Positions 7,936-16,621 of a DNA stretch of 29,165 bases are shown piece by piece. Below the pieces are notes generated by a model that saw only the letters and a program-made list of their open reading frames with translations, was not told the origin of the DNA and ran no database searches. Both the position numbers and the translations under genes were made by a program. The stretch comes from Angelakisella sp. (GTDB lineage Bacteria > Bacillota > Clostridia > Oscillospirales > Ruminococcaceae), in assembly GCA_020024515.1 (NCBI GenBank), contig JAHHTR010000017.1, positions 1-29,165 of the forward strand, in the 5' to 3' direction. Numbering within the stretch: position 1 is the stretch's first letter; the number at the start of each line of letters is the position of its first letter.

Positions 7936-9618
7936 TTAAAGTGTTTTTGCTTGTTCAACAACAGCTCGGATAGCAGCCGCTGCATCTTCTGGCAATTTGT
8001 TGTATCCTGCCTCTAATTCGTTTAGGCTCTCTACATATTGTAGACGGTCATTCATACGAGCTTGTAGTTGTTTAACATATTCAGCATCGTTAAGATCTGG
8101 AATAAAGCCCTCCCACTCAAAGATTTCAATATCTTTAAATGGTCCCCATGTTTTGAAGTTAGCTTTACCTTCAACAACAGCTTCAATAACACCGAGTGTA
8201 TCTTTTGGTTGTACTTTTTTACCCATAAAATCACCTGTATTGATTATGTAGCAAGAAACATTTTTGCTCTCAACAAGTGTCTTAAATTTCTCGTAGTCAT
8301 TTACCAGTGGATATGTACGGAACGGGTTTGCATAAGGCTCAACAACAAGAGCATTTGGATCTACACCTTCTTTTAGACGTTCAGCTGTTGAACGTTTTGT
8401 AGCAAGCGTTGCACCCATTACTGATGCAAGTGAAGCACCTTTTAGTTTTACTATTGGTGGGATTGTTGGGTCTTTCATAATCCAAAAAATTGCGTTTACA
8501 GGAGCTTCAATCTTATCAACACGGTTTGGTGACCAAAGTTTTGATTTAAGAGCACGACCGTTACCGTTACGGATATCTTCTGTCACTAAAACAACTTTAC
8601 CCTCATTATCTAGTGTAGCTGAGCAGTTTTGAGCTGTTAACAAGAATTTGTTGTCAGGTGAAGTGATAGGATAGTCAGCTGTTTTATCAAAGTATGTTGG
8701 TTCAAGTGCTATTGAAGAACAGCTTTCAGCATTGATAATGAAAGCATCATCATGTAGAACTTTGATAGATGGATATTTGTTGTTATGTTTAGCATGAGTG
8801 ATTGTCGACTTACCTGAGCCTGATAAACCAAATACAGCTGCAACATATTTTGAACCATCTTCAAGCGTATATTCTTTTTGACCACCATGGCATGAAGCGT
8901 AACCGTTACGGTTAGCAATAGCCCAAGCTAATGTCAATGTACCTTTTTTGTGCTCACCAAAGTAACGCATACCCAAAATAGCAGCGCAGTTTGTATCTGT
9001 ATTAAAATAGCATAGGCAATTTGGATCTGTTATATCCTCTCTACCCGGTGCACCGACCCATTGTGGGTCAGAGAAAATATAGATATCAGGTTCGTCACCA
9101 ACAGGTTTAGAATCTTTATATATCTTTACATATTCATCAGACATATATTGGAAGTTTAGCATCCAGTTATATAGTATATTCTCTTCACCCTCAGGAATTA
9201 ACAAGTGTGCTTTTACCATAAATTCTTTATCAAGACCTATGTATACTTCTGCATGATATAGTGTTTTCCAACGTGTATCATAAACAGCATCCATAACTAT
9301 TTTATCTAGTTCTGTTGTGTTTGTGCCAGGTTTACCTGTGATACGACGAGCAGGAGCATAACGACCTGTTATAGAACCATCGTTAAATAGTAGCACTCTT
9401 GCATCTTTTTCTAGGCCAAATTCTTCGCCTCTATATACAACTTGGTCTGTAACAACTGTTCCCGGGGCATTTTTTGCCAGTTCATAAGCCTCTTTTAATG
9501 TATTAACTTTAATTACGTTATTACCATAAAAAGCTGCCTCAATTATCGAACGAGTTTTTGAAAAGGCTGCCTTGCCTGGTTTAATTTCCTCATGTGAAAA
9601 ATACGCTTTAGTTGACAT
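7936..9618 (-). CDS. pckA: Phosphoenolpyruvate carboxykinase (ATP type, divergent)
   Basis: Interconverts oxaloacetate and phosphoenolpyruvate plus CO2 with a nucleotide; in anaerobes often run in the carboxylating direction. The kinase-1 P-loop GLSGSGKST is at residues 264-272 and the kinase-2 metal motif HDDAF at 289-293, both diagnostic of the ATP-PEPCK family. The 560 residues exceed the ~530-540 of the E. coli-type enzyme. The C-terminal third differs from the classical one: the usual GGPYG-type and KVAGTE-type signatures are not evident, and SVMGATLATKRSTAER occurs instead. Nucleotide specificity (ATP versus another) is therefore inferred from family only. The ATG is preceded by an AGGGGG box. 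It is a single-gene unit with a promoter at 9679-9706. Confidence 0.92.
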   Translation of the reverse strand: MSTKAYFSHEEIKPGKAAFSKTRSIIEAAFYGNNVIKVNTLKEAYELAKNAPGTVVTDQVVYRGEEFGLEKDARVLLFNDGSITGRYAPARRITGKPGTNTTELDKIVMDAVYDTRWKTLYHAEVYIGLDKEFMVKAHLLIPEGEENILYNWMLNFQYMSDEYVKIYKDSKPVGDEPDIYIFSDPQWVGAPGREDITDPNCLCYFNTDTNCAAILGMRYFGEHKKGTLTLAWAIANRNGYASCHGGQKEYTLEDGSKYVAAVFGLSGSGKSTITHAKHNNKYPSIKVLHDDAFIINAESCSSIALEPTYFDKTADYPITSPDNKFLLTAQNCSATLDNEGKVVLVTEDIRNGNGRALKSKLWSPNRVDKIEAPVNAIFWIMKDPTIPPIVKLKGASLASVMGATLATKRSTAERLKEGVDPNALVVEPYANPFRTYPLVNDYEKFKTLVESKNVSCYIINTGDFMGKKVQPKDTLGVIEAVVEGKANFKTWGPFKDIEIFEWEGFIPDLNDAEYVKQLQARMNDRLQYVESLNELEAGYNKLPEDAAAAIRAVVEQAKTL

Positions 9619-9678
9619 ATCTAATATCCCCCTGATTAAATTATTAATTTACGAAATTAAGTCATTTCGACATAATTA

Positions 9679-9706
9679 ATTATACAATAAAAAAATATAA
9701 ATGCAA
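9679..9706 (-). promoter_or_regulatory. Candidate pckA promoter
   Basis: On the minus strand TTGCAT (9706-9701), a 16-nt spacer and TATAAT (9684-9679). The expected start is near 9672, a ~50-nt leader. Confidence 0.7.
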
Positions 9707-9713
9707 TATCAAA

Positions 9714-9771
9714 TTGTTAATTATTATACAAAAAAGTTTGAATATTGATATTTTGTTATAATATTGATATG
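9714..9771. promoter_or_regulatory. Possible regulator sites upstream of pckA: imperfect TTGTTAA dyad and a direct repeat
   Basis: TTGTTAA..TATACAA (9714-9732) is an imperfect dyad resembling, with wrong spacing, the clostridial Rex operator TTGTTAAnnnnTTAACAA. Just beyond it AATATTGATAT occurs twice (9742-9752 and 9761-9771), start-to-start 19 bp. Both lie upstream of the pckA -35 box. Binding is speculative. Confidence 0.3.
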
Positions 9772-9814
9772 TACTTTTGTGCAACATCACAATAAAATTA
9801 TACTATATAGCTAA

Positions 9815-10348
9815 TCATATATGTTGGTAAGCTCCTATGGCTTTGCAAACAGGACAAACATTTTTCGGTTCTTCCGAAACATCTCCGCAAAATACACAGC
9901 GATATTTATATTTTTTTGTGTTTTCGTCTTGTTCTGGTTCAAAATCAGTACTTTTTTCAGAGAGACTTGACATCGCTTTCATAAATGTAAGTTCGTGATT
10001 ATTTTCAATAGCTGCTATTTTTTCAAACATTTGCGCAATTTCTTCTAAACCTTCTTCTCTTGCTGTTTTTGCAAAAGAAGGATACATATTTTGATACTCA
10101 AAACCTTCGCTCAAAGCTGAATCAGATAGATTTGACATAGTGTCTTTAATATTACCAAATAGATATTTATACCATATTTTTGCGTGTTGACTTTCGTTTC
10201 TTGCCATACGTTCATATAGTGCTGCCACTTCTTCCAAGCCTTCTTCTTTTGCTTTTTCAGCAAAATATGTATATTTATTTCTAGCAATTGACTCACCTGC
10301 CAATGCATCTTTTATATTTTTTTCAGTTTTTGTTCCTTTTAATTTCAT
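9815..10348 (-). CDS. rbr: Rubrerythrin
   Basis: Non-haem di-iron peroxidase of anaerobes that reduces hydrogen peroxide using electrons delivered through its rubredoxin-like site. The start is set at ATG 10348 (177 residues, MKLKGTK), because GGAGG stands 8-9 bases upstream; longer in-frame starts at 10363 or 10432 lack a better box and add a non-homologous leader. The ferritin-like four-helix domain carries E19 and E52/H55 (ESQH) in the first half and a second EGLEEIAQMFEKIAAIENNH in the other half, the pseudo-repeated di-iron ligands. The C-terminal rubredoxin-like site has C151, C154, C165 and C168. The gene follows dus on the same strand after 73 bp. A TTGTTA/TATATT pair upstream is a possible own promoter. 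Confidence 0.95.
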   Translation of the reverse strand: MKLKGTKTEKNIKDALAGESIARNKYTYFAEKAKEEGLEEVAALYERMARNESQHAKIWYKYLFGNIKDTMSNLSDSALSEGFEYQNMYPSFAKTAREEGLEEIAQMFEKIAAIENNHELTFMKAMSSLSEKSTDFEPEQDENTKKYKYRCVFCGDVSEEPKNVCPVCKAIGAYQHI

Positions 10349-10421
10349 ATCCTTTACCTCCATAAATGAATTTAAATTAATTATAATATAAAACCTTACT
10401 TTTTTATGTAACAATATCACA

Positions 10422-11396
10422 TTATACACCAAGTTCGATGATTTTTTTCGCTAATTCATCAATATCATCGAATGAATTGATACTTCCACACAATACTCTT
10501 AATTTTGCAGCACTTTTTATACCTTTGATATACCATGCACAGTGCTTACGTGCTTCACTGAATGCGACTTTTTCTCCCTTATTTTGCACCATTAACTTAA
10601 TTTGTTTTCTCATTATTTCCATTTGTTTTTCTATTTTTGGATCATTGTCATACTCCCCTATTGATAAATACTGCTCTACCTGAGAAAAAATCCATGGTCT
10701 ACCTAGTGCTCCCCTACCTATCATAACTAAATCACAGTTTGTATGCTCATACATTCTTTTTGCATCTTCTGGCGTTATCACATCGCCATTACCTATTATT
10801 GGAATTTTTACTGTATTCTTAACTTCTCTGATAATATCCCAATCAACAGGCGGTGCATACATCTGCTTACGTGTTCTGCCATGAATAGTTACAGCATCTG
10901 CACCGACGCTTTCACACATTTTGGCAAACTCAACAGCATTTACACTGTTTTCGTCCCAACCTTTGCGTATTTTTACTGTTACAGGAACAGGAGAAGCTCT
11001 TTTTACTGCTTTTATAATTTTTTCAGAAAGCTTAATATCTTTCATTAAAGCGCTTCCACCGCCGTTTCCTGCTATTTTGGGTGCGGGACACCCCATATTT
11101 ATATCTATTATATCAGGTTTATACTCCATACAATAATCTACCGCTTTTTCCATATCGTATGGATCTGCTCCGAAAAGCTGTACAGCAAAAGGAATATTTG
11201 CAAAGTCTCTCTCCATTAGCTTTCCGGACTTCAAACTGCCTTGTATTAGTCCTTTTGCACTTACCATCTCCCCTACTGTATACGCAACACCATATTCTTC
11301 ACAAGTTGTTCTGAATGCTCTGTCGGCTGTTCCCGCCATAGGAGCAAGTGCGGCTGTCTTTTTAATTTCTACATTACCAATTTTTATATAAAACAC
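10422..11396 (-). CDS. dusB: tRNA-dihydrouridine synthase (DusB type)
   Basis: FMN- and NADPH-dependent enzyme that reduces specific uridines of tRNA to dihydrouridine. The 324 residues fit the family. The TIM-barrel FMN-binding start LAPMAGTADRAFR is followed by INMGCPAPKI and GNGGGSALM, containing the region of the catalytic Cys (in MGCP). VTIHGRTRKQMY and GNGDVITPEDA are also Dus signatures, and the C-terminal helical tRNA-binding part has HCAWYIKGIK. The DusB subgroup is favoured by the MGCPAPK/GNGGGSALM pattern and by what is usual in Bacillota. The ATG has AAGGAAG 6-7 bases upstream. It is transcribed divergently from polA. Confidence 0.93.
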   Translation of the reverse strand: MFYIKIGNVEIKKTAALAPMAGTADRAFRTTCEEYGVAYTVGEMVSAKGLIQGSLKSGKLMERDFANIPFAVQLFGADPYDMEKAVDYCMEYKPDIIDINMGCPAPKIAGNGGGSALMKDIKLSEKIIKAVKRASPVPVTVKIRKGWDENSVNAVEFAKMCESVGADAVTIHGRTRKQMYAPPVDWDIIREVKNTVKIPIIGNGDVITPEDAKRMYEHTNCDLVMIGRGALGRPWIFSQVEQYLSIGEYDNDPKIEKQMEIMRKQIKLMVQNKGEKVAFSEARKHCAWYIKGIKSAAKLRVLCGSINSFDDIDELAKKIIELGV

Positions 11397-11491
11397 TTCC
11401 TTATTTTTTTATATCAGCACTTTGCACATTTAACATAATATTTAAAATAACCAATTTATGTATAACGCTTAAATTTTGCTCTATAATAAAA

Positions 11492-11520
11492 ATTATACAT
11501 CAAAAAATGACAAAGCACAA
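11492..11520 (-). promoter_or_regulatory. Candidate dusB promoter
   Basis: On the minus strand TTGTGC (11520-11515), 17-nt spacer, perfect TATAAT (11497-11492). The -35 match is partial; start expected near 11485. Confidence 0.55.
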
Positions 11521-11566
11521 GTTTTATGATACAATAATATCTATACTATCTTTATATCGTAAACTA

Positions 11567-11575
11567 TGCTATAAT
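11567..11575 (+). promoter_or_regulatory. Extended -10 promoter element of polA
   Basis: TGC followed by TATAAT (11570-11575) is an extended -10 element 30 bp before the polA ATG; no good -35 hexamer is present at the right distance. Confidence 0.55.
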
Positions 11576-11605
11576 ATAAACTTAAATAATTTTTCGGAGG
11601 TAAAA

Positions 11606-14164
11606 ATGAAACTCTGTGTTGTAGATTCTAACAGTATATTAAACCGAGCCTTTTACGGAATTAAAATATTAACTACAAAAGATGGACAGTATACAAATGC
11701 AATATATGGTTTTTTTAATATTATAAAAAAATTAACAGATGAGATTAAACCGGATAGGACCGTATTTGCATTTGATTTAAAGCACCCTACATTTAGGCAT
11801 AAAATGTATACTGAATATAAAGCGCAACGAAAAGGTATGCCTGAGGAACTTGCTTCACAATTACCATATATAAAGGAAATTATCACATTAATGGGATACC
11901 CGATAGTGACTATGGAGGGTTACGAGGCTGATGATATTTTGGGCACATTATCACAGATGTGTGCAAAAAATAACGGTGATACATTTTTGATAACAGGTGA
12001 CAGAGACTCTCTACAACTTGTAAATGAGCATACTACTGTAATGCTTGCTACCAATACTGACTATTTGCAAATGACACCGGAAACAGTTATGCAAAAATAT
12101 GATATTTCCCCTTTACAGCTTATAGAAACAAAAGCACTTATGGGAGACTCATCAGATAATATTCCGGGTGTAAAAGGAATAGGAGAGAAAACCGCTTTTG
12201 CACTAATAAAAAAATATGGTAGTGTTAATAAAATTTACAGTAACATAGATAATATTGAAACTACACCTTCCATACGCAAAAAACTTATTGAAGGAAAGGA
12301 AATGGCTGAACTTAGTCATAAACTCGGTACTATTGATTGCAATGTTCCGTTAAATGATTTTGATACAATAACACAAAACAATCCACTTGACAATGATAAA
12401 CTATATCAAATATTTTCAAAACTGGAACTTCATTCGCTTATTAAACGCTATGGACTTAATATTCCTGATAATTTGCCTATTGATACAACAGAAATACAGG
12501 AAGAAGTAAAAATTGAATTTAAACTCGCAGAAAATTTCAACAAAATATTAGAAAATAGTAAAGACCTCTTTATCGCATTGGATTGTAAAAATGATGATAT
12601 AATAAATATTGCCGTTTCAAATGACAATGGATTATATATGCTTTTAACAGACAGTAGTGATATAAATTTATTATTTGTAAGTAAAATTGATAAAATTTGT
12701 ACAGAAACAAAATCTATTTACAGATACTGCATAAAAAATAATATTGAACCACAAAATATTGCTTTCGATATCTCCCTTGCAGGGTATATTCTAAGTCCCG
12801 ATTCAGTTGAATACACTGTACAAAAACTTTGCGGAGAATATGGAATAAACTATAATAGTATCGCAGAAGACAGTATCATTGTAAATAATGCTTGTTCAAT
12901 GATGAATTTGTATCAATTTTTAAAGAAAACCATAGAAAATAATAAGCAAGATGATTTATATTATAATATAGAACTTCCTCTTGCAGAAGTTTTGGCTTCA
13001 ATGGAGATTTATGGATTTAAAATAGATACTGTTGCGTTAAAAAATTACGGTGAGGAAATTACTGCTTTAATTAAAAATTTAGAAAAAGAAATATATGAAC
13101 TTGCAGGACACGAATTTAATATTAACTCACCAAAACAAATGTCTGTGGTATTATTTGAGGAACTGCAACTTCCCTGTGCCAAAAAGACAAAAACCGGATA
13201 TTCCACAAATGCAGAAATATTGGAAGAACTTATTCCACATCACGCAATTATTGCAAAAATACTGGAATATCGTAAATATAACAAACTTAAAACAACGTAT
13301 GTTGATGGATTACTGAAAGTAGGCGATGATAATGATATTATCCACACTTCATTTAATCAAACCGAAACACGTACAGGACGAATAAGCTCTACTGAACCAA
13401 ATTTGCAAAATATACCGATAAGGTCAGAGGCGGGAGCAAAAATGAGAACCTTCTTTATCGCAAATGATAATTACACACTTGTTGATGCGGACTATTCTCA
13501 AATTGAACTGCGTGTACTTGCCTCTTTGGCAAATGACCAAAATATGACAGATGCATTCCTAAGCGGAGAAGATATACACACAAATACAGCATCACAAGTT
13601 TTTGATTTGCCACCGCTTTTTATTACATCACAAATGCGTAGCAGAGCAAAAGCGGTCAACTTTGGTATCGTATATGGCATAAGTGCATTTTCACTGTCAA
13701 AAGATATCGGTGTAACTGTTAGCGAAGCTGACGGCTATATCAAAAATTATCTGAAAACTTATGAAGGTGTAAAAAATTATCTTGATAATACTGTGATGAC
13801 AGCAAAAGAAAATGGATACGTTACAACATATTTTGGAAGACGCAGATATTTACCAGAATTAAAGAGCAGTAATCACAATTTACGTAGTTTTGGTGAACGA
13901 GTGGCGAAAAATATGCCTATTCAGGGAACAGCTGCCGATATAATCAAAATTGCAATGATTAATGTTTACAGAGAACTTAAAAATGCTAAGCTTGATGCAA
14001 GATTAATTTTACAGGTTCATGACGAACTTATAATCGAGGCAAAAGAAAAAGATGTTGAACAAGTAAAATCTATTGTTAAAAATGCTATGGAAAATGCTGT
14101 TAAATTCTCCGTACCGATGATTGCGGATATAAATGTTGGTGAAAACTGGGGAAAGGCACATTAA
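11606..14164 (+). CDS. polA: DNA polymerase I, 3'-5' exonuclease apparently inactive
   Basis: Fills gaps and removes RNA primers in replication and repair. ATG 11606 is chosen (852 residues, MKLCVVDSN) because CGGAGG stands 5 bases before it; an upstream in-frame ATG at 11507 precedes the likely promoter. The domains in order are the 5'-3' (flap) exonuclease (about 1-290, with YEADDILG, GDRDSLQL and GDSSDNIPGVKGIG), a degenerate 3'-5' exonuclease-like domain (about 305-480), and the polymerase domain. Polymerase residues present: D629 in DADYSQIE (motif A), R678, K682, F686 and Y690 in the O-helix, and D806-E807 in QVHDE (motif C). The proofreading motif reads LDCKND in place of DTE, so proofreading is probably lost, as in several Gram-positive Pol I enzymes. 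It heads the polA-rimI-HAD-tsaD run. Confidence 0.97.
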   Translation: MKLCVVDSNSILNRAFYGIKILTTKDGQYTNAIYGFFNIIKKLTDEIKPDRTVFAFDLKHPTFRHKMYTEYKAQRKGMPEELASQLPYIKEIITLMGYPIVTMEGYEADDILGTLSQMCAKNNGDTFLITGDRDSLQLVNEHTTVMLATNTDYLQMTPETVMQKYDISPLQLIETKALMGDSSDNIPGVKGIGEKTAFALIKKYGSVNKIYSNIDNIETTPSIRKKLIEGKEMAELSHKLGTIDCNVPLNDFDTITQNNPLDNDKLYQIFSKLELHSLIKRYGLNIPDNLPIDTTEIQEEVKIEFKLAENFNKILENSKDLFIALDCKNDDIINIAVSNDNGLYMLLTDSSDINLLFVSKIDKICTETKSIYRYCIKNNIEPQNIAFDISLAGYILSPDSVEYTVQKLCGEYGINYNSIAEDSIIVNNACSMMNLYQFLKKTIENNKQDDLYYNIELPLAEVLASMEIYGFKIDTVALKNYGEEITALIKNLEKEIYELAGHEFNINSPKQMSVVLFEELQLPCAKKTKTGYSTNAEILEELIPHHAIIAKILEYRKYNKLKTTYVDGLLKVGDDNDIIHTSFNQTETRTGRISSTEPNLQNIPIRSEAGAKMRTFFIANDNYTLVDADYSQIELRVLASLANDQNMTDAFLSGEDIHTNTASQVFDLPPLFITSQMRSRAKAVNFGIVYGISAFSLSKDIGVTVSEADGYIKNYLKTYEGVKNYLDNTVMTAKENGYVTTYFGRRRYLPELKSSNHNLRSFGERVAKNMPIQGTAADIIKIAMINVYRELKNAKLDARLILQVHDELIIEAKEKDVEQVKSIVKNAMENAVKFSVPMIADINVGENWGKAH

Positions 14165-14611
14165 ATGATATATACACTAAAAGACACAGACACAGAATAT
14201 ATTAAACAATTAGCAGAAATAGAAAAAACTTGTTTTAGTGAACCATGGAGCGAAAAATCGCTGACAGATGAAATTAAAAAAAACTCATCTGCTTTGCTTG
14301 TATACCTTGAAAATAATACTGTGTTGGGATATGTTGGATTGCAGACAGTTCTTGATGAGGGATACATTACTAACATTGCTGTACTTCCTCACCATCGTAG
14401 AAAAGGTATTGGCAAAACATTAATTAATGAACTTATTTTTATGGCTAAAAATAAAAAACTTTCTTTTATTTCTTTGGAAGTGCGTGAAAGTAATACAAAT
14501 GCAATAAAATTATATAATTTATATAATTTTAAAAATGTTGGGCTAAGAAAAAATTTTTATAGTTTTCCTACCGAAAATGCTATAATAATGACAAAATATT
14601 TTAAACAATAA
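14165..14611 (+). CDS. rimI: Ribosomal-protein-alanine N-acetyltransferase, GNAT family
   Basis: GNAT acetyltransferase of 148 residues, the usual RimI length; the family acetylates the N-terminus of ribosomal protein S18 using acetyl-CoA. The core pattern YITNIAVLPHHRRKGIGKTLINELI contains the acetyl-CoA pyrophosphate loop (RRKGIG), and EVRESNTNAIKLYNLYNFKNVGLRKNFY is the characteristic RimI C-terminal half. Its ATG follows the polA stop codon with no gap, and the SD (GGGGAAAGG) lies within the polA end, so translational coupling is likely. RimI next to TsaD is a common bacterial arrangement and supports the name. Confidence 0.92.
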   Translation: MIYTLKDTDTEYIKQLAEIEKTCFSEPWSEKSLTDEIKKNSSALLVYLENNTVLGYVGLQTVLDEGYITNIAVLPHHRRKGIGKTLINELIFMAKNKKLSFISLEVRESNTNAIKLYNLYNFKNVGLRKNFYSFPTENAIIMTKYFKQ

Positions 14612-14638
14612 ATTTTATGGAAGAAAAGGAAAAATAGT

Positions 14639-15307
14639 ATGGGCAAGATTAAAGGTGTTTTATTTGATATGGATGGTACTCTTACAGATACCGAGACAGT
14701 ATTCAGCAGAAGTATAGCTCTTGCACTGCAAGAACAAAATTTGGAATGCAAAGATGATGTATTAAACAGAGTACGCGGTGTATCTACACAAAATTTCAAA
14801 AAAGTAGTTTTGGATATATACGAAGATGAAATAGATTATGACAAATTTTATGACAATGTACTGAAAAATTATACTTCAATAAAGGAAAATGAAGGTGTTA
14901 AATTAAAAAAAGGTGCTTTGGAACTGCTTAATTATCTAAAAGAAAACAACATTAAAACAGCAGTAGCCACATCTACTGTCAGAAAAAATGCCGAACATAC
15001 ATTAAAATACGGTAAAATCCTTGATTACTTTGATGAAATAATTACAGGAGATATGGTTCAAAACGGAAAACCCGCACCTGATATATTTATTTTGGCAGCA
15101 AATTCATTGGGACTTGAACCAAAGGATTGTATCGGTATTGAGGACTCATTAAACGGTATTCGCTCTTGTTTAAGTGCAGGTGTATATACTGTATTTATAG
15201 AAGATTTACTTAAAATTAATGAAGAACTAAGTGAAAAAGTAGATTTAAATGCTGAGTCTTTGTTAGACATTATTGACAAAATTAAAGAATTAAACATGGG
15301 AGAATAA
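14639..15307 (+). CDS. HAD-superfamily (subfamily IA) hydrolase, beta-phosphoglucomutase-like
   Basis: A 222-residue HAD phosphatase or phosphomutase. Motif I is DMDGTLTDTE (nucleophile D10, acid/base D12), motif II is the ATST Thr/Ser, motif III the Lys of NGKPAPD, and motif IV GIEDS. The cap is helical (about residues 15-85), as in subfamily IA. Sequence style resembles beta-phosphoglucomutase, phosphoglycolate phosphatase and similar enzymes, and the substrate cannot be told. The start ATG has AAAAGGAAA about 7 bases upstream. It stands between rimI and tsaD, 27 bp and 4 bp away, so it is co-transcribed with them. Confidence 0.9.
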   Translation: MGKIKGVLFDMDGTLTDTETVFSRSIALALQEQNLECKDDVLNRVRGVSTQNFKKVVLDIYEDEIDYDKFYDNVLKNYTSIKENEGVKLKKGALELLNYLKENNIKTAVATSTVRKNAEHTLKYGKILDYFDEIITGDMVQNGKPAPDIFILAANSLGLEPKDCIGIEDSLNGIRSCLSAGVYTVFIEDLLKINEELSEKVDLNAESLLDIIDKIKELNMGE

Positions 15308-15311
15308 TTTA

Positions 15312-16322
15312 ATGAAAATCTTAGCTATTGAAACTTCTTGTGATGAAACAGCAGCAGCTATTGTAGAAGATGGACGTAAAATTATATCATCTGTTGTCAA
15401 CACACAAATAGAAGAACATAAAAAATACGGTGGTGTTGTTCCAGAAATCGCCTCTCGCAGACATATCGAAAATATTACTTCTGTTGTAGAACAAGCTTTT
15501 TTAGATGCAAATATGCAGTCAAATGAGATTGATGCTATTGCTGTAACCACAGCTCCCGGATTAATAGGTGCTGTACTTGTTGGTGTAAATTTTGCCAAAG
15601 GCCTTGCAATGTCACTTGAAAAACCACTTATTCCCGTTCATCATATTCGTGGACATATAGCATCAAACTATATAACAAATACTGAATTGAAACCACCATT
15701 CCTTTGTTTGGTTGTTTCAGGTGGACACAGTCACATTGTAGAAGTTTTGGACTACACACGTTTCAGGGTAGTCGGCAGGACACGTGACGATGCCGCAGGT
15801 GAGGCTTTTGACAAAGTGGCTCGCTCTGTCGGTCTTACATATCCCGGTGGAGTACTACTCGATAAATTATCGCAGACAGGAAATCCAAACACCTATCCCC
15901 TACCTACACCACATACAGAAGGTAAGTATGATTTCAGTTTTTCAGGATTAAAAACTGCTGTAATAAATACTGTACACAATGCTGAACAAAAAGGCATTGC
16001 AATTGTACGTGAAGATATGGCTGCATCTTTTTGCAACAAAGTTGCAGATATACTATGGAACAGAACAGAAAAAGCACTAAAAGATTTAAATTATAATTCA
16101 CTTGCGATAGCAGGCGGTGTATCGGCAAATAGTTGGCTACGTCGTAGAGCCACACAAGAATGCAAAAAAAATAATATCAAATTATATATGCCTGACTTTA
16201 AACTTTGTGGCGACAATGCTGCTATGATAGGTTCACAAGGTTACTATGAGTATTTGGAAGGAAATTTTGCCAATATGACATTAAACGGAAAACCATATAT
16301 GGAAATAGATGCTCATTTTTAA
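15312..16322 (+). CDS. tsaD: tRNA N6-adenosine threonylcarbamoyltransferase
   Basis: Transfers the threonylcarbamoyl group to A37 of tRNAs that read ANN codons, together with TsaB and TsaE. The 336 residues are normal for the family. MKILAIETSCDETAAAIVEDG is the ASKHA-fold start, and the metal-binding H111 and H115 are in HHIRGH. GGVSANSWLRRR and CGDNAAMIGSQG are also conserved TsaD blocks. GGGAG at the end of the HAD gene is the SD box, with 4 bp between the HAD stop and this ATG. tsaB and tsaE, which often accompany rimI and tsaD, are not in the window and must be elsewhere. Confidence 0.97.
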   Translation: MKILAIETSCDETAAAIVEDGRKIISSVVNTQIEEHKKYGGVVPEIASRRHIENITSVVEQAFLDANMQSNEIDAIAVTTAPGLIGAVLVGVNFAKGLAMSLEKPLIPVHHIRGHIASNYITNTELKPPFLCLVVSGGHSHIVEVLDYTRFRVVGRTRDDAAGEAFDKVARSVGLTYPGGVLLDKLSQTGNPNTYPLPTPHTEGKYDFSFSGLKTAVINTVHNAEQKGIAIVREDMAASFCNKVADILWNRTEKALKDLNYNSLAIAGGVSANSWLRRRATQECKKNNIKLYMPDFKLCGDNAAMIGSQGYYEYLEGNFANMTLNGKPYMEIDAHF

Positions 16323-16333
16323 AATACAGTATA

Positions 16334-16377
16334 ACAAAAAACGCCAATGTTTATTACAACGATATGGCGTTTTTTTA
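16334..16377 (+). terminator. Intrinsic terminator of the polA-tsaD run
   Basis: AACGCCA (16340-16346) pairs with TGGCGTT (16365-16371), and the stem is followed by seven T on the + strand. Confidence 0.9.
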
Positions 16378-16393
16378 TCTGTATTTGAAATAT

Positions 16394-16423
16394 AAAAGGG
16401 ATTGAACAAGAATGTTCAATCCC
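16394..16423 (-). terminator. Hairpin terminator for tyrS (distal)
   Basis: A perfect 10-bp stem, GGGATTGAAC (16398-16407) with GTTCAATCCC (16414-16423), loop of 6. On the minus strand it is followed by TTTTATA, so it fits as a tyrS terminator. Confidence 0.75.
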
Positions 16424-16426
16424 AGT

Positions 16427-16485
16427 ATAAAAATGTCAGTTGGTTTATTGCAATAATGTAAATTAAATTTAATTTTGCACTGACA
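16427..16485 (-). terminator. Long interrupted hairpin downstream of tyrS, probable first terminator
   Basis: AATGTCAGT (16432-16440) pairs with ACTGACATT (16477-16485). Inside, GCAA pairs with TTGC and TAAATT pairs with AATTTA. On the minus strand the outer stem runs into TTTTTATA. A small MITE-like repeat with these ends is the alternative. Confidence 0.55.
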
Positions 16486-16498
16486 TTAATATCTTTAT

Positions 16499-16539
16499 CA
16501 TAGTACTATGAGTATACACTAAAAACTTGACATTGTCAA
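16499..16539. repeat. Two palindromes downstream of tyrS
   Basis: CATAGTACTATG (16499-16510) is a perfect 12-bp palindrome, and TTGACATTGTCAA (16527-16539) is a 13-bp palindrome with one central base. Both lie in the ~130 bp between the hairpin and the tyrS stop codon. No gene start is near, so a promoter-operator role is unlikely. Confidence 0.6.
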
Positions 16540-16621
16540 ATAATAAACATAGTTTTTTTATATATTCGACAAAAACACACAAAAATTTTTACTCTACATA
16601 AAATTTATTTACTTTTTATTG

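Noticed and set aside
8052..8376. ORFs on both strands inside pckA
   Set aside because: They are out-of-frame shadows of a well-supported enzyme gene.
10349..10432. N-terminal extension of rubrerythrin overlapping dusB
   Set aside because: The extension has no family similarity and GGAGG fits ATG 10348.
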